Source of the DNA: Candidatus Shapirobacteria bacterium | GTDB taxonomy: Bacteria > Patescibacteriota > Microgenomatia > VGLL01 | NCBI GenBank assembly: GCA_016866735.1 | Contig: VGLL01000059.1 | Coordinates: forward strand, 1 to 6,136 | Length of the DNA: 6,136 nt | Reading direction: 5' to 3' | Shown: piece after piece, positions 4,456 through 6,136 of the stretch | Layout of the letters: every line of letters begins with the position of its first letter | How positions within the stretch are numbered: position 1 is the first letter of the stretch | The notes under the pieces: model-generated | Database searches by the model: none | What the model saw: the letters and a program-made list of their open reading frames with translations, nothing else | Told to the model about the DNA's origin: nothing | Made by a program: the position numbers and the translations under genes

Positions 4456-5694
4456 ATGTTAGATATTAAATTTATTCGCGAAAACGCAGAAGTTGTTAAG
4501 AAAGCCTTAGAGGATCGGCAAAAAGACCCGGAGATGGTTGGTGGGGTGTTGGCGCAGGACAGTAAGAAAAGAGTCCTACTTCAGCAAGTTGAAGAGCTAA
4601 GAGCAAGAAGAAATAAGATAACTAAAGATCAGATTAAAGAAGGGAGAAAGATCAAGGAGGAACTTAGGGTCTTGGAAGAGGAATTAAAGGGGATCGATGC
4701 TGAGCTAATGTCGGCGATTGCTAATATACCTAATATTCCTGCATCAGATGTTCCAGTTGGTAAAGATGATTCGGAAAATGTGGAAGTAAAAAAATGGGGA
4801 GAGCCACCCAAGTTTGACTTTAAGCCAAAAGACCACGTTGAAATTGGCGAGGCCCTGGATATCATTGACATTCGAAGGGCAGGAAAAGTTTCGGGGACAA
4901 GATTTGGCTACTTTAAGGGAGAAGGAGCCATTTTAGAGTTAGCCCTGATGTGGTATGTTTTCAAAAAACTAGCCAATAAGGGATTTATTGCTAACGTTCC
5001 TCCTGTTATCACTAAGAAGGAGATCGAGTGGGGAATGGGTTATTCCGAACATGGCGGTTGGGATCAGATGTATCTTTTTGAAAAAGATGGTGTCTTGTTT
5101 GTCTCAAGTTCGGAACATTCCGTAATTCCTATGCACAAAGACGAGGTTTTTAACGAAAGCCAACTCCCCCTTCGCTATGTCAATTTTTCTTCTTGTTTTC
5201 GAAGAGAAGCGGGAACTTATGGGAAAGATACCCGCGGACTTTTCCGCGTCCATCAATTTAACAAAGTCGAGATGAATGTTTATACGATTTCTGATATTGA
5301 AATTTCCGATAAAGAATGCCTTTATTTATTAGCTATGGAAGAAGAAATAGTTCGAGAGCTGGGTTTAGCTTATCGGGTAATGAACTGTTGCACGGGTGAT
5401 ATTCCCTTACCCAATCGGAGAATGTACGACGTAGAGTGTTGGTATCCGGGGCAGAATAAATATAGAGAAATTCAATCTTGCAGTAATTGTACCGATTACC
5501 AAACTCGAAGGCTTAATATTAAGGTAAAAACTAAGAATGGGGAGAAGTTCGTTCATGCCCTTAATGCCACCGCAATAACCGATCGCGCCATTTTGGCGAT
5601 TCTTGAAAATTATCAGCAGGAAGATGGGTCGGTTCTGATTCCCAAGGTCCTCCAAAAATACACAGGCTTTGCTAAAATCTCTCCAAAGGGGTAA
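4456..5694 (+). CDS. serS: Seryl-tRNA synthetase, class IIa
   Basis: SerRS charges tRNA-Ser (and tRNA-Sec where present) with serine. The 412-residue product has the family architecture. The N-terminal domain (about 1-100) has a long antiparallel coiled coil (about 36-88) that grips the tRNA long variable arm. The catalytic core has motif 2 FRREAGTYGKDTRGLFRVHQF (248-268), the segment YDVECWYPGQNKYREIQSCSN (324-344), and motif 3 (369-387) around LNATAITDR and AILENYQ. Two variations stand out. The serine-binding TxE motif reads SSE (218-220), with Ser replacing Thr. Motif 3 has LNAT where the common form is LNGS/T. The reading frame is intact and the rest of the site is conserved, so the enzyme is probably active. 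The gap to the phosphatase is 21 bases with only a weak GAAAG ribosome site, so serS is likely cotranscribed from the T-box leader. Confidence 0.96.
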   Translation: MLDIKFIRENAEVVKKALEDRQKDPEMVGGVLAQDSKKRVLLQQVEELRARRNKITKDQIKEGRKIKEELRVLEEELKGIDAELMSAIANIPNIPASDVPVGKDDSENVEVKKWGEPPKFDFKPKDHVEIGEALDIIDIRRAGKVSGTRFGYFKGEGAILELALMWYVFKKLANKGFIANVPPVITKKEIEWGMGYSEHGGWDQMYLFEKDGVLFVSSSEHSVIPMHKDEVFNESQLPLRYVNFSSCFRREAGTYGKDTRGLFRVHQFNKVEMNVYTISDIEISDKECLYLLAMEEEIVRELGLAYRVMNCCTGDIPLPNRRMYDVECWYPGQNKYREIQSCSNCTDYQTRRLNIKVKTKNGEKFVHALNATAITDRAILAILENYQQEDGSVLIPKVLQKYTGFAKISPKG

Positions 5695-5703
5695 ACTTCG
5701 GTT

Positions 5704-6136
5704 ATGAAGATTTCCTCACTCTTTAGAGATTTTACTGCCAGGTTCTATCAAGTTTGGTTCACTTTTTCGCGTATTGCCAAATTAGGCTGGCAAGTTCAGC
5801 GTCGCCTACTAGTGCTAGTTTTAATATTAAATATTCTCCTTGGCTTGATTTTTGCCCCCCTTTCTTATTTGAACAAGTTAATAATTGATAAGATTATTGC
5901 CAATATCGGCAACCCTTTTTGGCAAAAAGCCCTCTGGGGTTTGCTTTTACTCATTTTCCTGCGAACCATTCTAGAATTTATTAGAGATTTTTTGCAAAGA
6001 GTATCCTCCTTTTTAGGATTTTATCTTGCCCGTATGTTCGATGCCCATCTTGAATTTCTTTTAGCTCGGAAGACTGCCTCGTTGGATGTCGAGACGCTTG
6101 AAGATCCGAAATTCAAAGATAAGCTAAATAAACTAG
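5704..6136 (+). CDS. ABC exporter, N-terminal membrane domain (partial at window edge)
   Basis: An ATG at 5704 opens a frame that runs off the window after 144 residues. The product begins with a basic amphipathic stretch (1-34), then a hydrophobic segment at about 35-58 and a second at about 76-96. These fit transmembrane helices 1 and 2 of an ABC type-1 exporter domain. The following segment, ASLDVETLEDPKFKDKLNK (125-143), matches the family-typical 'LDL..YEDPEFYDKL' region before helix 3. The nucleotide-binding domain would lie beyond the window. Such half-transporters pump lipids, peptides or drugs; the substrate cannot be told. The start is nine bases past the serS stop. The leader TTCGGTT is identical to that of greA, and GGGG (5688-5691) is the only possible ribosome site. 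A small AAC-UUCG-GUU hairpin can form between them. Whether it is cotranscribed with serS is unclear. Confidence 0.8.
   Translation, partial: MKISSLFRDFTARFYQVWFTFSRIAKLGWQVQRRLLVLVLILNILLGLIFAPLSYLNKLIIDKIIANIGNPFWQKALWGLLLLIFLRTILEFIRDFLQRVSSFLGFYLARMFDAHLEFLLARKTASLDVETLEDPKFKDKLNKL

Noticed and set aside
1..6136. UGA recoding as in Gracilibacteria or Absconditabacteria
   Set aside because: UGA is used as a terminal stop for lysS, the four-helix-bundle gene and the phosphatase, each at the expected protein length, with no in-frame internal UGA.
1..6136. CRISPR array, insertion sequence, phage or defence system
   Set aside because: No spaced repeats, transposase, integrase or defence domains are visible; all clear genes are housekeeping or conserved small proteins.

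Overview
This is a bacterial chromosomal segment of moderate G+C that uses the standard code (UGA serves as a normal stop for three genes). The mix suggests a Candidate Phyla Radiation (Patescibacteria) genome, perhaps Microgenomates-like: compact genes, a four-helix-bundle protein with the 'suffix' domain, a SerRS with variant active-site motifs, and short heptamer tracts embedded in genes. This lineage call is an inference from gene style; no 16S or ribosomal protein is present to confirm it.

Layout: (1) 1-247 holds a possible gene tail, a G7/C7 palindrome that probably terminates the leftward tRNA, tRNA-Glu(CUC) on the minus strand, and an interleaved divergent promoter region. (2) 248-782 is greA, closed by a strong intrinsic terminator. 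(3) 785-3537 is a probable transcription unit: promoter, lysS, a 69-nt gap with nothing recognisable, then a four-helix-bundle gene overlapping an HD-domain hydrolase gene. (4) 3542-5694 is a second unit: a near-consensus promoter, a T-box leader with its terminator, a histidine-phosphatase (phosphoglycerate mutase-like) gene and serS. (5) From 5704 to the window edge is the 5' part of an ABC exporter gene, nine bases after serS.

The theme is translation and its supply: Glu tRNA, LysRS and SerRS, plus the transcript-cleavage factor GreA. The most notable element is the T-box riboswitch, which should sense uncharged tRNA and let transcription continue into the phosphatase and serS. Its tRNA-acceptor bulge (UGGC) fits a tRNA with G73, as tRNA-Ser has, but the specifier codon cannot be fixed confidently because the 3' arm of Stem I looks unusual. 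The phosphatase may be functionally tied to serine, for example as a phosphoserine phosphatase.

Other points of interest are two 28-bp tracts of four degenerate heptamers inside lysS and the HD gene, apparently leaderless starts for greA and lysS beside strong Shine-Dalgarno use inside operons, and overlapping divergent promoters. No CRISPR, insertion sequence, phage or defence system is visible.
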